Assembly (NCBI GenBank): GCA_000310025.1 | Contig: FN649001.1 | Coordinates: 1-11,883, forward strand | DNA: 11,883 nt | DNA from: Ectocarpus siliculosus | Taxonomy: Eukaryota > Sar > Phaeophyceae > Ectocarpales > Ectocarpaceae | Direction of reading: 5' to 3' | Shown here: in pieces, positions 1-7,835 of the stretch | Layout of the letters: each line of letters begins with the position of its first letter | Position numbering within the stretch: the stretch's first letter is position 1 | Made by a program: the position numbers and the translations under genes | The notes under the pieces: model-generated | What the model was told of the DNA's origin: nothing | The model's input: only the letters and a program-made list of their open reading frames with translations | Databases searched by the model: none

Positions 1-150
1 GAAATACCTGCAAGACACGCTCATGTTTTGCCCGCAGCAGACCCTGCCTATAGCATACGCCGCTAGTTGCCTCATGACGAAATCCCTGCAGGACACCCTG
101 ATTTTTTGCCCGCAGCAGACCCTGCCTATTGCATACGCCGCTACGGTTGC
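1..150. repeat. 78-bp tandem duplication (two imperfect copies)
   Basis: Copy one spans 1-78 and copy two starts at 79 and fades near 150. Both contain the same block, TTTTGCCCGCAGCAGACCCT, followed by GCCTAT and GCATACGCCGC. The unit is a multiple of three (26 codons), and both strands stay open through it in at least one frame. It lies just past the point where the minus-strand RNase H frame decays. It could be a coding repeat or a duplication inside the retroelement. The left edge is cut by the window, so more copies may exist. Confidence 0.8.
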
Positions 151-1478
151 GACCGTGGGTAGATTTGTTTGTTACAATTGTTGGCTGTTACACGCCGTTG
201 TATAGACATCATTGCACAATGTCTGCCCCATAAATAGGGCCGCCAGTGCTGTATTGCTAGTACGACGGCGTAACATTCTTTCATGGTTGGGGAGTAGTGG
301 CGCTGAGCATTGTTGAATCGTTGGCTGAAATACGCAATAATGTTGAGGTCATCTCCTGTTTGCTGCGCAAGGAAAGCTCCAGCACCTGCTTCGCTGGCAT
401 CCACGTGCACGACGAAGTCTTTTGTAAAATCGGGAAAGTGTAAAATAGGTGCTTCCGTGAGCAGTCGTTTGACTGTCGCAAACGCCTCATCATGTTCGTT
501 TCGCCAACGTTTTGCAATCGATTTTACGTGCTCTTTTTTAGTGAGGTCTACCAACGGCGCTACCACCGTGGACAAATCTGGGAGAAATTTCCTCACAAAA
601 TATTATGCCTAAAACTGAACGGAGTGCTTTGATCGTTTTAGGAGCGGGCAGGTCAACAATAGCTTTAATGCGGTCGTCTCCGATTCGAATTCCTTTCGCA
701 GACAAAATGTGACCTAAATATTTTACTTCCCTTGGCCCGAATTGTACCTTAGGAAGGTTTCAATGTGAGCCCTGTCGGCTTGAAGGGCTTGAAATGTATT
801 TTCTAACAATGTTAGATGACTTTCCCAAGTCGAACTACAGCAAATGATGTCGTCCATGTAAACAAGGAGGCCACTTCGGGGTCCAAAATGTGCAAATGCT
901 AATGACATCATGCGAGCAAATAAAAACGGGGCGTTCGAAATTCCAAAAGGGAGACGTTTAAAAACCCATTTTCCTTTTTGAGTTACAAAGGCGGTCTTGT
1001 CTTGCTCCGCTGCTGCAACGGGTATCTGGTGGTATGCGCTCTGCACGTCACTCACAGTGATAAACTTTCCTCCACCTACTGTATCAATGTGGGCATTAAT
1101 ATCGGGCATAGGCCACGACTTTCGGATTAAACTCTTATTAATGGTACCGCGATAATCCACACAGAATCGAGCCCCTGAGAAAACAAGATCTTTGGGTAGG
1201 TCTGCGGGTTTTAAGACGAAACGAGCAGACGTACCCGTAGTGTGCGCTGACGGGTGTTCATCAGCGCGCACAGTAGAGTGTGTAGGTGAGGCATTCGACA
1301 TCACTAGAGGGTCGCTAGTCCTGCTGGTGTTGTCGATTTCTCGTGGGGTCTCTACGGATTGCGGAGAAAAATCGTTTACTAATTGCCGAGACGAGATAGG
1401 TGACTGCTGTGAAGCAAAATTAGATGGTATGCTGTTGTCACGCCGGAGGTTCGGGCGGGCACTATACCCTCGCTACCA
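141..1478 (-). pseudogene. Ty3/gypsy-type retrotransposon pol: reverse transcriptase and RNase H, frameshifted
   Basis: This is a remnant of the polyprotein that copies element RNA into DNA. Read on the minus strand, the reverse transcriptase runs from about 1230 to 760. It has RFCVDYR, then FITVSDVQSAYHQIP with the first catalytic Asp, then LPFGISNAP, then LLVYMDDII carrying the YMDD catalytic pair. RNase H follows below 602, with HVDASEAGAGAFLAQ (catalytic Asp), KECYAVVLAIQHW (catalytic Glu) and RPYLWGRH. The third acidic residue is not found, because sense is lost after RPYLWGRH near 235.

Three frame changes break the gene: near 765-775, near 750 and near 600-606. Between the last two, a different frame reads KVQFGPREVKYLGHILSAKG, which is the expected thumb/connection sequence. 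The three shifts return the RNase H to the reverse transcriptase frame. An in-frame TAG near 1478 closes the open stretch upstream. No integrase or LTR is in the window; the integrase would lie left of base 1. The family call is firm. The protein cannot be made intact. Confidence 0.93.
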
Positions 1479-1930
1479 ACGTTGGGTTCGTGTCGGACAG
1501 CAGGCATGCTACCACCTACAGTATTCACCTCTCTTCGTCGACGCCAATAAGGACACAGGCTTCCCTCGTTGGGAGGGAGGCCCAGGTCGCAGTAGTCTTT
1601 TCCCACTACTAGGGGCTGGCAGTTCTCTTCGTCGAGATTTAGAGAGGAGAGGGTCTCAGAAGAGAGAGACAAGAGAGAGTGCGCCGCCGAAGGGGCAAGG
1701 GAGACCAAGCCCGAGGGTCTCGGATTCCCAAGCTCCACAGGTGGCGCCAAGAGGGACGCATCCACAGTCGGGTCTCTTGCTGATCAACCATCAGTAAGAT
1801 CCTCCGTTCGGATCGTATCTTGGTCCTACTTTTGTATGTGCAACAACAATGGTTACAGCACTTCTACACCTGTCATCCACATTAGTGGTTAAATTAGGAT
1901 TTGTAGTTATTTGAGAGAGGGGGGAGAGAG
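1379..1930 (-). pseudogene. probable decayed upstream polyprotein segment of the same retroelement
   Basis: On the minus strand, open frames continue upstream of the reverse transcriptase in shifted registers. One frame, 1379-1780, is Ser/Pro/Leu-rich and contains NCQPLVVGKDYCDLG. It ends upstream at a TGA near 1780. Another frame, about 1796-1930, reads through CRSAVTIVVAHTKVGPRY and stops at TGA near 1795. The frame that enters the reverse transcriptase is open from 1478 and overlaps the first. This fits a gag/protease or linker region broken by further frameshifts. I see no zinc knuckle (CCHC) and no protease D(S/T)G motif, so the domain identity is inference from position alone. Confidence 0.4.
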
Positions 1931-2207
1931 AGCGTGGGGACGCATGCTTCCTGCTCAGCGTTCGACTTCCTTGCTATTCCCTGCCCAAGAAGGCCTACGA
2001 AACACACTTTGACCGCAGCCATCTTCGAGACGCGCGCACACACGACTATGTATATCGTATATCTACGGTCGATAGACCACCGCCGGCCGATTCCACGTCA
2101 ATTCTTCAACCGCGTTGTCTTGATAAGGAGGGGTTGTTTCTTGGCGTTCGTAGCCCTGAAAAAGGTCGGATGCCAAGTGTGGAGGCTGTAGTGTCCGACT
2201 ACGGTGA

Positions 2208-2613
2208 CTACTGTTTGCTGCAGCATTGGCCAGATACCGGACGGGCAACTGGCGAAGCGATTGGTGTTCGGAGATAGATATCGTGGGGAGGAAGGACCCA
2301 AAGCGCGGGCGCTCGGAAAAGAATTGGGTGTTATGCTTCAAGGACGACTTCTTCGTAGAATTCGCTGCCAACGCCAAATCCACGGATGGTTGACGACCTG
2401 AGGGCGTTCGGGTTGCCGGGTGGCTGCTGGCCTACCGCAGCGGAGGTGGAGGAAGGGGTGCCGTGGTTCGAAGAGGCAATAGAGAGAGCGGAGAAGTTCA
2501 TACAAGGAGAAAGAGAAGCTAAGCGTACTACGCGCGGAGGAACGGAACAAGAAAAACACCGGACGGAAGACCTAAAGGACAGCAGAGCAGGGGGGGGAAA
2601 CGCCGAAAGGTAG
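2208..2613 (+). pseudogene. coding-like fragment split by one frame change, unknown family
   Basis: Two overlapping plus-strand frames look like pieces of one protein. Frame A is open from 2208, after a TGA at 2205-2207, to a TGA at 2391-2393. It contains NWRSDWCSEIDIVGRKDPK and NWVLCFKDDFFVEFAANAK. Frame B runs from ATG 2386 to TAG 2611-2613. It contains GLPGGCWPTAAEVEEGVPWF and then a charged tail rich in Glu, Lys and Arg. Frame A has no ATG, and the frames overlap at 2386-2393, so a single-base change near there would join them. It sits behind the retroelement remnant and may be another mobile-element relic. An exon starting after the AG at about 2222 is an alternative. No family is recognised. 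Confidence 0.3.
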
Positions 2614-2638
2614 GAGACACGACTGCAGCCGGAGAGAG

Positions 2639-3430
2639 CTAGGATTGAGATGGCTGAACGGATAGAGAGATAGATGTGTTCCGGACTGATGATGATGGAG
2701 TCAATGATGGCAGGAATACCCAGTCGGTCGTACAATAATATTTTTTCGGTATTTTTTCCGTCTTATCGCTAACCCCCCCCGCCCCCCGCAGTGCCCCCGT
2801 AGTGACGCAAAGAGCAGCATAGAACACAGAATTCCCAGTTACCATTTCCGTGTCGGTGTGTTCTAAAACCATACGGTATGCAACAACAGCAGTATAGTAG
2901 AATGTACAAGGGGGCTCCAACCTCCCCCCTTGGGAGGGTGGGCTGCGATTAAGCCCGCAAGTAAGCTTGAGGAAAGTGTGGCAGTAGAAGATGCAAAGTG
3001 GGTAAAGAGGCGAATGTAGACGGGTGCTGGTATGTACGGTCCCAAAGAGAAGGAAGATCGTCTTCATGTCGCTGGACGGAAGTTGTTGTCGTTGTGGCGT
3101 TGCGGTCTCCGCTCGAAACGAAAAGAACCGCACGAATCCGTTGGACTCTTGCTTCCAGAACAAACAACAGGGAAAGACGTATGTATCGATCGAACCTACT
3201 GCAGGACGTAACAAACCTCGTCTATATCGAAAGCGCTGCATATCTTTGGTACATCGTTGCAACGTCCCTCCTTTCCCATGGGCCGTCCCATGGGGCGTGT
3301 AGGTCGTCCCATGCGTCCCATGGGACATTCCAATTACGCCCCATGGGTGTCCCGTGGACTTCCCATAGGGCGTGTGGGTCGTCACATGCGCCACATGCGT
3401 CCCGTAGGCGTATCGATCTAGGCTGTTCAA
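2639..3430 (-). CDS. long open frame, uncertain coding status
   Basis: This minus-strand frame is open for about 263 codons, which is long for this composition. It begins at a TTG with no upstream ATG, so if real it is an exon or a fragment. The first 50 codons read through the CCCATGGG repeat (His/Gly/Thr-rich, with HGTHGTTYTPHG). A later part contains MVLEHTDTEMVTGNSVFY and SDKTEKIPKKYY, which look more protein-like. There is no recognised domain. The C-rich run at about 2771-2787 (CCCCCCCCGCCCCCCG) lies inside it and is unusual for a gene. A chance ORF is quite possible. Confidence 0.2.
   Translation of the reverse strand: MNSLDRYAYGTHVAHVTTHTPYGKSTGHPWGVIGMSHGTHGTTYTPHGTAHGKGGTLQRCTKDMQRFRYRRGLLRPAVGSIDTYVFPCCLFWKQESNGFVRFFSFRAETATPQRQQLPSSDMKTIFLLFGTVHTSTRLHSPLYPLCIFYCHTFLKLTCGLNRSPPSQGGRLEPPCTFYYTAVVAYRMVLEHTDTEMVTGNSVFYAALCVTTGALRGAGGVSDKTEKIPKKYYCTTDWVFLPSLTPSSSVRNTSISLSVQPSQS
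3272..3420. repeat. 75-bp degenerate repeat built on CCCATGGG / GTCCCATG
   Basis: CCCATGGGGCGTGTAGGTCG at 3287 recurs as CCCATAGGGCGTGTGGGTCG at 3362, a spacing of 75 bp. Inside and around these copies the short words GTCCCATG, CCCATGGG and ACATGCG recur several times. CCCATGGG is itself palindromic. The period is a multiple of three, and both overlapping minus-strand frames show the repeat as His/Gly/Thr or Trp/Asp/Pro-rich sequence. It ends near the CGTATCGATC at about 3408-3417. Confidence 0.7.
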
Positions 3431-4124
3431 AGGCTGCCCACTGTCTCGGGTAGGAAGCTGCTATTTTTTGGGTCGCTAGGCAGAATACTGATATACGGGG
3501 TCTCCGGGTACGTGGATGATGTTGTGGGTATTGTGGCATGACGATCGCGGCCCCTCGTTCAGCCTCTGACAAAGGTGCTACACACCAGAATACGATAGGT
3601 CGGACCTGGTTAGGTAGCGGCGTGTTGGCATCCTGAGCTGTGTGAGTCGACGCGGGCTAGAGACGTACACGATTCTTCTTTAGGTGGAGTTTTTGGTGGA
3701 GGCGTCCGCGGACGTCCAGGGTCGCCGGCGGACGCTTACAAGGGTGTCCACGGGGACACGTCCGCAAACGCGTCCACGGAGGTCCGTGAAAGTTGTCACC
3801 ACAGCGAAACGCCCAGGGAATTCAATGACCCAATTGGCTGTGAAGCCAGTTGAGGAGGGCTAGGGTGTACCCGAAGGTGACCTGTATCAGTTCCACACAG
3901 GTTTCATCGAAGTTTGTAGGAAGAAAAACGAATTATGGACATCTCGGGGGGACCACTTCAACAAACCGGGTCGCAGATCTTGCGTCGAACATGTTGGGAC
4001 ACGCAGAGTAGACTAGTGGTAAAATTTTATTTCCAAATGGTACGTTGAGCTTCAATGAACACACGCAACTGGTGCTCCCGGTAACTCGAAACGCAGGCAC
4101 ATTATTTTTCACCTGTCGGCGTAG
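3430..4124. other. non-coding stretch with hairpin cluster
   Basis: No open frame here has convincing codon structure on either strand. A minus frame across 3222-3540, starting at an ATG near 3540 (MPQYPQHHPR), runs into the 75-bp repeat and is not supported otherwise. The notable content is the CGTCC hairpin cluster at 3701-3788. The rest shows nothing I can name. Confidence 0.5.
3701..3788. repeat. cluster of three perfect short hairpins on a CGTCC motif
   Basis: GTCCGCGGAC (3704-3713) is a perfect palindrome. GTGTCC-ACGG-GGACAC (3744-3759) and CACGGA-GG-TCCGTG (3775-3788) are perfect stems with short loops. CGTCC recurs four times between 3703 and 3775. The last hairpin shares CACGGAG with the terminal repeats of the element at 9047-10079. 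Confidence 0.6.
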
Positions 4125-4595
4125 ACGGGATGCGGGTTGTCGGCTGCCCCAACGCTGTCCCCGCAGGGGGTGTTTGTTTGCCGTACCCCCGAGCTTGTGT
4201 TGGCTTCGCCTGGCCTGCAGCGAATTAATCGACCAATTCCAAGCGATCTCATTCATGCCGCCAGCAATGACAGTTTTGTATGGCTCTGGGGCAACGCAGT
4301 TGATTCAACCAATCCGAAAATTACGTACATGGTGCAGAGCTCACTGAGCGTCGGCGGCAGCAAGGAAACCACACGCTCTATCCCCAGTTCCCAGATGGGT
4401 CCATCAGCCCTCGATCGGGCCTACTCCTACACTTTGAGCAAGCACGCCGTCATGAAACCTAGGCTACCTTCTCTTGTCCTTCCCGCTCCTGTTTCTCCCT
4501 CCCCGCCTCCTCCTCCCCCTTTTCCTCTTGGCCATATATCCCGGGGGTGGCCTGTCAATGCAATACGACAAAACGCGGACCGCGTTGTGAAGTAG
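4125..4595 (+). CDS. hypothetical ORF, possible exon
   Basis: This plus frame is open from after TAG 4122-4124 to TAG 4593-4595. It has no ATG until 4329, so if real it is likely an exon. A plausible acceptor is GCCTGCAG ending at 4220, after a T/C-rich run; the exon would then start in phase 0 with CGAATTAAT. The most protein-like part is 4221-4460, with SFVWLWGNAVDSTNPKITYM and LDRAYSYTLSKHAVM and mostly C/G third positions. The C-terminus reads through the polypyrimidine tract as Pro/Ser repeats (SPSPPPPPPFPLG). No domain is recognised. It converges on the 3' end of the minus-strand gene at 4677. Confidence 0.25.
   Translation, partial: TGCGLSAAPTLSPQGVFVCRTPELVLASPGLQRINRPIPSDLIHAASNDSFVWLWGNAVDSTNPKITYMVQSSLSVGGSKETTRSIPSSQMGPSALDRAYSYTLSKHAVMKPRLPSLVLPAPVSPSPPPPPPFPLGHISRGWPVNAIRQNADRVVK
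4466..4531. repeat. polypyrimidine (CT-rich) tract
   Basis: This is nearly pure C/T on the plus strand, with CCTCCTCCTCCCCCTTTTCC near 4506-4525. It sits between the convergent candidate genes ending at 4595 and 4677. Confidence 0.75.
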
Positions 4596-4676
4596 CAAGG
4601 CGGCGAGAACAACGCTTTTCGCCAATGATGTTACCACCCTCGGATTAACGGTGTAGTAAATAGTACATGGCAAACA

Positions 4677-5908
4677 TCACGGGTTGGAAGCAATCACGGG
4701 CGAACCCGGTCTTCCGACCGCGTAGCTACCTCGCGACGGGTCAGACAGACAACTGCGGCATAGATCAGACACTTCTTCCTGCAGCAAGAAACGAAGCGAG
4801 ATAGTCAACAAAAGACTCTTGTTCATCAATATCCAGTAGAACTACTGCAGGCTTCGACGGCCATCACCCTGTTCAGTTGGTAGAACCTCGACCACACCAA
4901 ATCGAATGAAAAACGTCCAATGAAACCGCGCGTTTGCCACGCAGCGTGTCGTGCAGAGCGCGAGCTGGGGCGTGTAAGGCCAAGACAACCAGCCCAACTC
5001 CAACCCTACCCAAAACCAAAACCTTCTTTTTCTGATTCGATTCGTGCTTTCGACCTCTGAAACTATATCGCCTTTGTGCAATGAGGCGTATCTGTCTCCT
5101 GCCACTTCGCCACTGTGAAAGTTGACGCGCTCCTCTGCATCTTCGGGCATGTCTAGCTCACTGGTCTGCATGACAGATGTACGAGAATAGTGAAGGGGGT
5201 TCGGTTGGTAGAGTTGCTTGATGCTTTGTGCCCTGGTGGCCGTTCCACCCGTGTGTGGTAGCTAGTAGGGAAGGGAGACAAAAGTTACCGGCGCTACGCG
5301 AGGCAAAAACGCGAATCCGTCTCAACGGTACGCAAGGTTCAACTTCACCGCCACGGCAGTACCGCCATGTGTGGCCTCCGGATCAGCAGGTGATATCGAG
5401 CCTGTATAAAAAGAAAGGCACGAAATGCAACAAGCAAGGTGCATTGGAAGGGGGTAATGCGCGAACTATAACAGCATACGGAATGGGCTGTCAAAGCCAT
5501 AGCCCTGTGTATCCACGCCACCAGCCCCCGCCTCCTCTCGTTTGTTTCCGGGCCTTACTGTAGTCCTACCTTGATCCATACTGCCACTGTTGCCGCCGCC
5601 TAACATCCACCTGGACGAGGTCGACACAGCAGGGAACAGTCCGTTGGTTCAAGGAACAACACGATGCTATTGATCTGTTCGCAGTTTGTTCTGTACTCAG
5701 GCAGGGCTTATACATACATGCACACAGCCCTAGACCACATTTCGCGCTGCAATAACAGCCTATTTTTCAACCTGCGCATGGCCCAAAGCGTACCCTTGGT
5801 ATCAAAACGAACACCACAGCGCGACCACACAGCCCAACCACTCAACAAGCCAATCGAGGCAATCAAATGCATACCTGTCCTCCACGATGGCCTGTTTTGG
5901 CGCTTCCG

Positions 5909-5952
<44 letters not shown>

Positions 5953-6038
5953 ACCGCCTTCGCTGTTTGGGCTGCCGCTGTGGACTCTTCAGATTTTGTA
6001 GCGGCCACCCTTCCCGCTGCGTGGGCCGCCGATACCGC
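4677..6038 (-). CDS. hypothetical protein, predicted five-exon gene (5' end not resolved)
   Basis: Five minus-strand open pieces join in frame. In transcription order the exons are 6038-5875, 5610-5570, 5401-5349, 5261-5010 and 4778-4677, with stop TGA at 4679-4677. The introns are 5874-5611 (donor ACAG|GTATGC, acceptor GTCCAG), 5569-5402 (donor CAAG|GTAGGA, acceptor TTTTTATACAG), 5348-5262 (donor GGCG|GTGAAG, acceptor CCCTTCCCTACTAG) and 5009-4779 (donor TTGG|GTAGGG, acceptor GTTTCTTGCTGCAG). Donor/acceptor phases match at all four, though I picked the last two donors partly because they keep frame.

From ATG 5606-5604 (MLGGGNSGSMDQ) the product is 147 residues. With the first exon, which has no ATG, it gains an alanine run from (GCA)13, then SEAPKQAIVEDR. 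The core exon has PNPLHYSRTSVMQTSELDM and EDAEERVNFHSGEVAGDRY, which are polar and probably soluble. No family is recognised.

An intron-retaining reading of the core exon also stays open to 4842. The first exon is antisense to the plus frame 5758-6213, so only one of the two may be real there. Confidence 0.35.
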
Positions 6039-6213
6039 CTACTCCGCTATGACGACCCCCGCCTCTGGCTCCTCCGCCGGCTTCAAGACCTTGACCTTGA
6101 CAGCCTACTTCTTCGCGATGATGGCCGCTTGGGACACCCTTGGAGCTGCCAGAGACAAAGACAGCGAGCCAACGCCTCACGTACGAGTCACGACCTCTTC
6201 ATCGACGGCTTGA
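5758..6213 (+). CDS. hypothetical alanine-rich protein ORF
   Basis: The plus frame is open from after the TAA at about 5755-5757 to TGA 6211-6213. The best start is ATG 5887, in context CACGATGGCC, giving 108 residues. After MACFGASE comes a 13-alanine run from (GCT)13. A small-residue-rich stretch with aromatics follows: AFAVWAAAVDSSDFVAATLP, then TLTLTAYFFAMMAAWDTLG (possibly one membrane-associated helix), then a charged end, ARDKDSEPTP. Third positions are strongly C/T. After the stop, the same frame continues open with coding-like sequence (ALSEDSVRASLAAAM) to about 6400, so a short intron or a disabling stop is possible. No family is recognised. It overlaps, in antisense, the first exon of the predicted minus gene. 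Confidence 0.35.
5911..5949. repeat. (GCT)13 trinucleotide microsatellite
   Basis: Thirteen perfect GCT units. It reads as polyalanine in the plus frame of 5887-6213, and as polyalanine (GCA) in the minus frame that ends at the donor at 5875. A perfect tract of this length is likely to vary in length between individuals. Confidence 0.97.
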
Positions 6214-6323
6214 AGGCTAGAGAACGCGAGCCCCGCCTTATCCGAAGATTCTGTCCGTGCCTCTCTCGCCGCCGCCATGCCTGCAGCAACGGTGATATCA
6301 CGGATACAGCTTGTGTTAGCCAT
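6177..6323 (-). CDS. short hypothetical ORF, possible first exon
   Basis: ATG at 6323, in context GAGAATGGCT, opens a 48-codon frame: MANTSCIRDITVAAGMAA, then a Glu/Ala/Ser-rich stretch ending in EEVVTRT. Its TGA lies inside a canonical donor, GTAC|GTGAGG, at 6180. A matching acceptor, TTTGTCTCTGGCAG, ends at 6146 and would make a 35-nt intron. The spliced frame then continues Gly-rich to a TGA near 5989. That tail may only be the shadow of the plus-strand alanine-rich ORF. It could instead be the missing 5' exon of the minus gene 4677-6038, but I found no good acceptor to link them. Confidence 0.2.
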   Translation of the reverse strand: MANTSCIRDITVAAGMAAAREARTESSDKAGLAFSSLQAVDEEVVTRT

Positions 6324-6342
6324 TCTCTCGTGTGTGTTGCAG

Positions 6343-6682
6343 CTGCCAACATTCGAAAAAAAACGTTTCACCAAGAATAACTTCCACAACCATCACCGAC
6401 AAGTTCATCACCGCGTTACTGGAATATACAGCCCCACTTCCTGGCGGTAGGTTTGGAGTGATGAGTGTTTATCCTCTCCCTCTCTCGGCCACCGCACATC
6501 CACCCGTTATTCTTCTGGAAGGCTTCACACACATACATGATGTTTCGGTCGGCGTTTCAACCATGCTGCTTTTAATGATGGAACGCGGTGTCTGGGATGT
6601 CAGTAGCCACCTAATTCGTGGTCGGAGGTCATGGCCGACAGAAGGTCCCGCCGCCCCTCAGGTCAGGTCTACATTCTCTTGA
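6343..6682 (+). CDS. hypothetical ORF, probable exon
   Basis: This plus frame follows a strong acceptor, TTCTCTCGTGTGTGTTGCAG, ending at 6342, and runs to TGA 6680-6682. It includes ITSTTITDKFITALLEYTAP, then VYPLPLSATAHPPVILLEGF and VGVSTMLLLMMERGVWDVSS. A possible donor, GGCG|GTAGGT, occurs near 6445. The entry phase (one base completing a codon) does not match the only donor I see at the end of the 5887 ORF (CAC|GTACGA, phase 0), so the two are not joined here. No domain is recognised. Confidence 0.25.
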
Positions 6683-7392
6683 AGGCATGTGTGGGCAATG
6701 GCATGGCCGGTGCAACCCCGGCCGTGGATACCTACCGGCCTAGCAAGGGTACACGATTAGAACTGTTCGATCTAGGACTTCATTTGTGATCTTGAAAAGT
6801 GTCTTCGTTTGGTGTTAATATGTTTTGTGTCGCGCGCCGAGCGGGGGCGATGGGCTCTAATGAGCACTCTCGCTCGTCCATTGTGTCGCCGGCGATGTCT
6901 CACTGTCTAGGACCCTCTGTTTTTTCTCGGTTCTACTAGAAGCAGAAGGATGGGATGGGCTACCACGCCAGAATGTGACACAGGTGGAGGCACGCACGGT
7001 ACGATAGATGCGAGAGTAGTCGTCATGGGGATGAAGCACCAGAGGGAGTATGCTGTTTGTAGGGCAGAAAAAAATGGAAAATGGTCGACGCTATGGTCCC
7101 GCGCGCACAAGTGTAGACGATTTGTTGCGTAGTGCGTGCCGCAAACGACACGAGGTATCACACCCACCCAGGACAAGACACCCACACAATACGACACCCG
7201 GTGCCCATAGTTTTGGATCTCAAACGAGGAGTCGAAGTACCACCCGGGTTACGCAAGATATCGCACCCCCTAAGGTCAGGACGCATGTAGTCACGCACCC
7301 CATGCTACCCTCACCCCAGTGATGACAATCACCACACAGTAGTCCATGATGGTATACCAGATGGCCCAGCAGGGTGAACCACCCCGTACTTA
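6683..7392. other. no convincing gene
   Basis: Only short frames without coding character. GGCCGG-TGCAACC-CCGGCC (6705-6723) is a 6-bp stem hairpin. From about 7150 on, C-rich words of the type TATCACACCC begin (see the dispersed repeat entry). Confidence 0.5.
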
Positions 7393-7795
7393 ATGCAAAC
7401 AAACAATTATTGTGTCTCCCCCGCCTTCTTGACATACTCTCTTTTGTACCAGGCGGTATGTTTCGCTACATGGCAGCATTATACTTCTTTCGCTGTTGTC
7501 GAGAGAGCGCTGTTGGTTTTCATCGCCCAGGCAGTGGTGTCAGTGCTATCACCCCCGCTCACTACCACAGCAGCACATACAGGGGTATCACACGCCCTCA
7601 GCACCACGCCCCTTGCACGTGTGGCCGCAGCCACGGTAGGTAGTTATTTGCAGGCAGTGCTAAGACACACACCCTAGCTTCCACACAACTTCGGTCCCTG
7701 TAAGTGTGCGGCAGTGGTATCTCACACCCTGGTTACCACACCCTCCCGCGCGCTGTGCTTCATCATCCGGAATACACAAGATAGCACACCTCCCA
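7156..7795 (+). repeat. degenerate dispersed TATC(N)CACCC words
   Basis: TATCACACCC (7156), TATCGCACCC (7259), TATCACCCCC (7547), TATCACACGCCC (7586) and TATCTCACACCC (7718) occur in the same orientation. A weaker form, ATAGCACACCTCCC, is near 7791, and TATCACCACC follows at 8147. Spacing is irregular (35-290 bp). The region is generally CACCC-rich on this strand, so part of this is composition. Confidence 0.4.
7393..7677 (+). CDS. hypothetical small hydrophobic protein ORF
   Basis: ATG 7393 opens a 94-codon frame to TAG 7675-7677; the upstream in-frame stop is TGA near 7376. The product is hydrophobic: AFLTYSLLYQAVCFATW and ERALLVFIAQAVVSVLSPPL could be two membrane segments. A Thr/Ala-rich tail follows. 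The codons look acceptable, but the CACCC-rich background shapes the C-terminal half. No family is recognised. Confidence 0.2.
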   Translation: MQTNNYCVSPAFLTYSLLYQAVCFATWQHYTSFAVVERALLVFIAQAVVSVLSPPLTTTAAHTGVSHALSTTPLARVAAATVGSYLQAVLRHTP

Positions 7796-7835
7796 CAGAA
7801 TCCAACGCCCGGTGGTACGTGTCCTAAACGCCAAA

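Noticed and set aside
141-1930. LTRs or a primer-binding site for the gypsy element
   Set aside because: No long direct repeat flanks the remnant in the window and no tRNA-complementary site could be pointed to.
2771-2787. C-rich run as a regulatory quadruplex or i-motif
   Set aside because: One impure C run without four separated tracts of similar size; no further evidence.
3272-3420. CRISPR-like array
   Set aside because: Repeat copies are degenerate and merge into each other with no unique spacers of constant length.
3222-3540. Minus ORF with Trp/Asp/Pro repeats
   Set aside because: Half of it is the 75-bp CCCATGGG repeat and it has no other support; kept only as a note in the non-coding entry.
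4868-4925. tRNA-like D-arm string GTTCAGTTGGTAGAAC
   Set aside because: No anticodon stem, T-arm or acceptor pairing at the right distances; it lies inside a predicted intron of the minus gene.
5203-5260. Second tRNA-like string, GGTTGGTAGAG
   Set aside because: The rest of the cloverleaf does not form, and the DNA is part of a coding-like minus exon.
5664-6380. 238-codon plus-strand ORF
   Set aside because: It reads the GCT tract as polycysteine and is then Arg/Cys/Leu-rich, the pattern of an out-of-frame shadow of the neighbouring frames.
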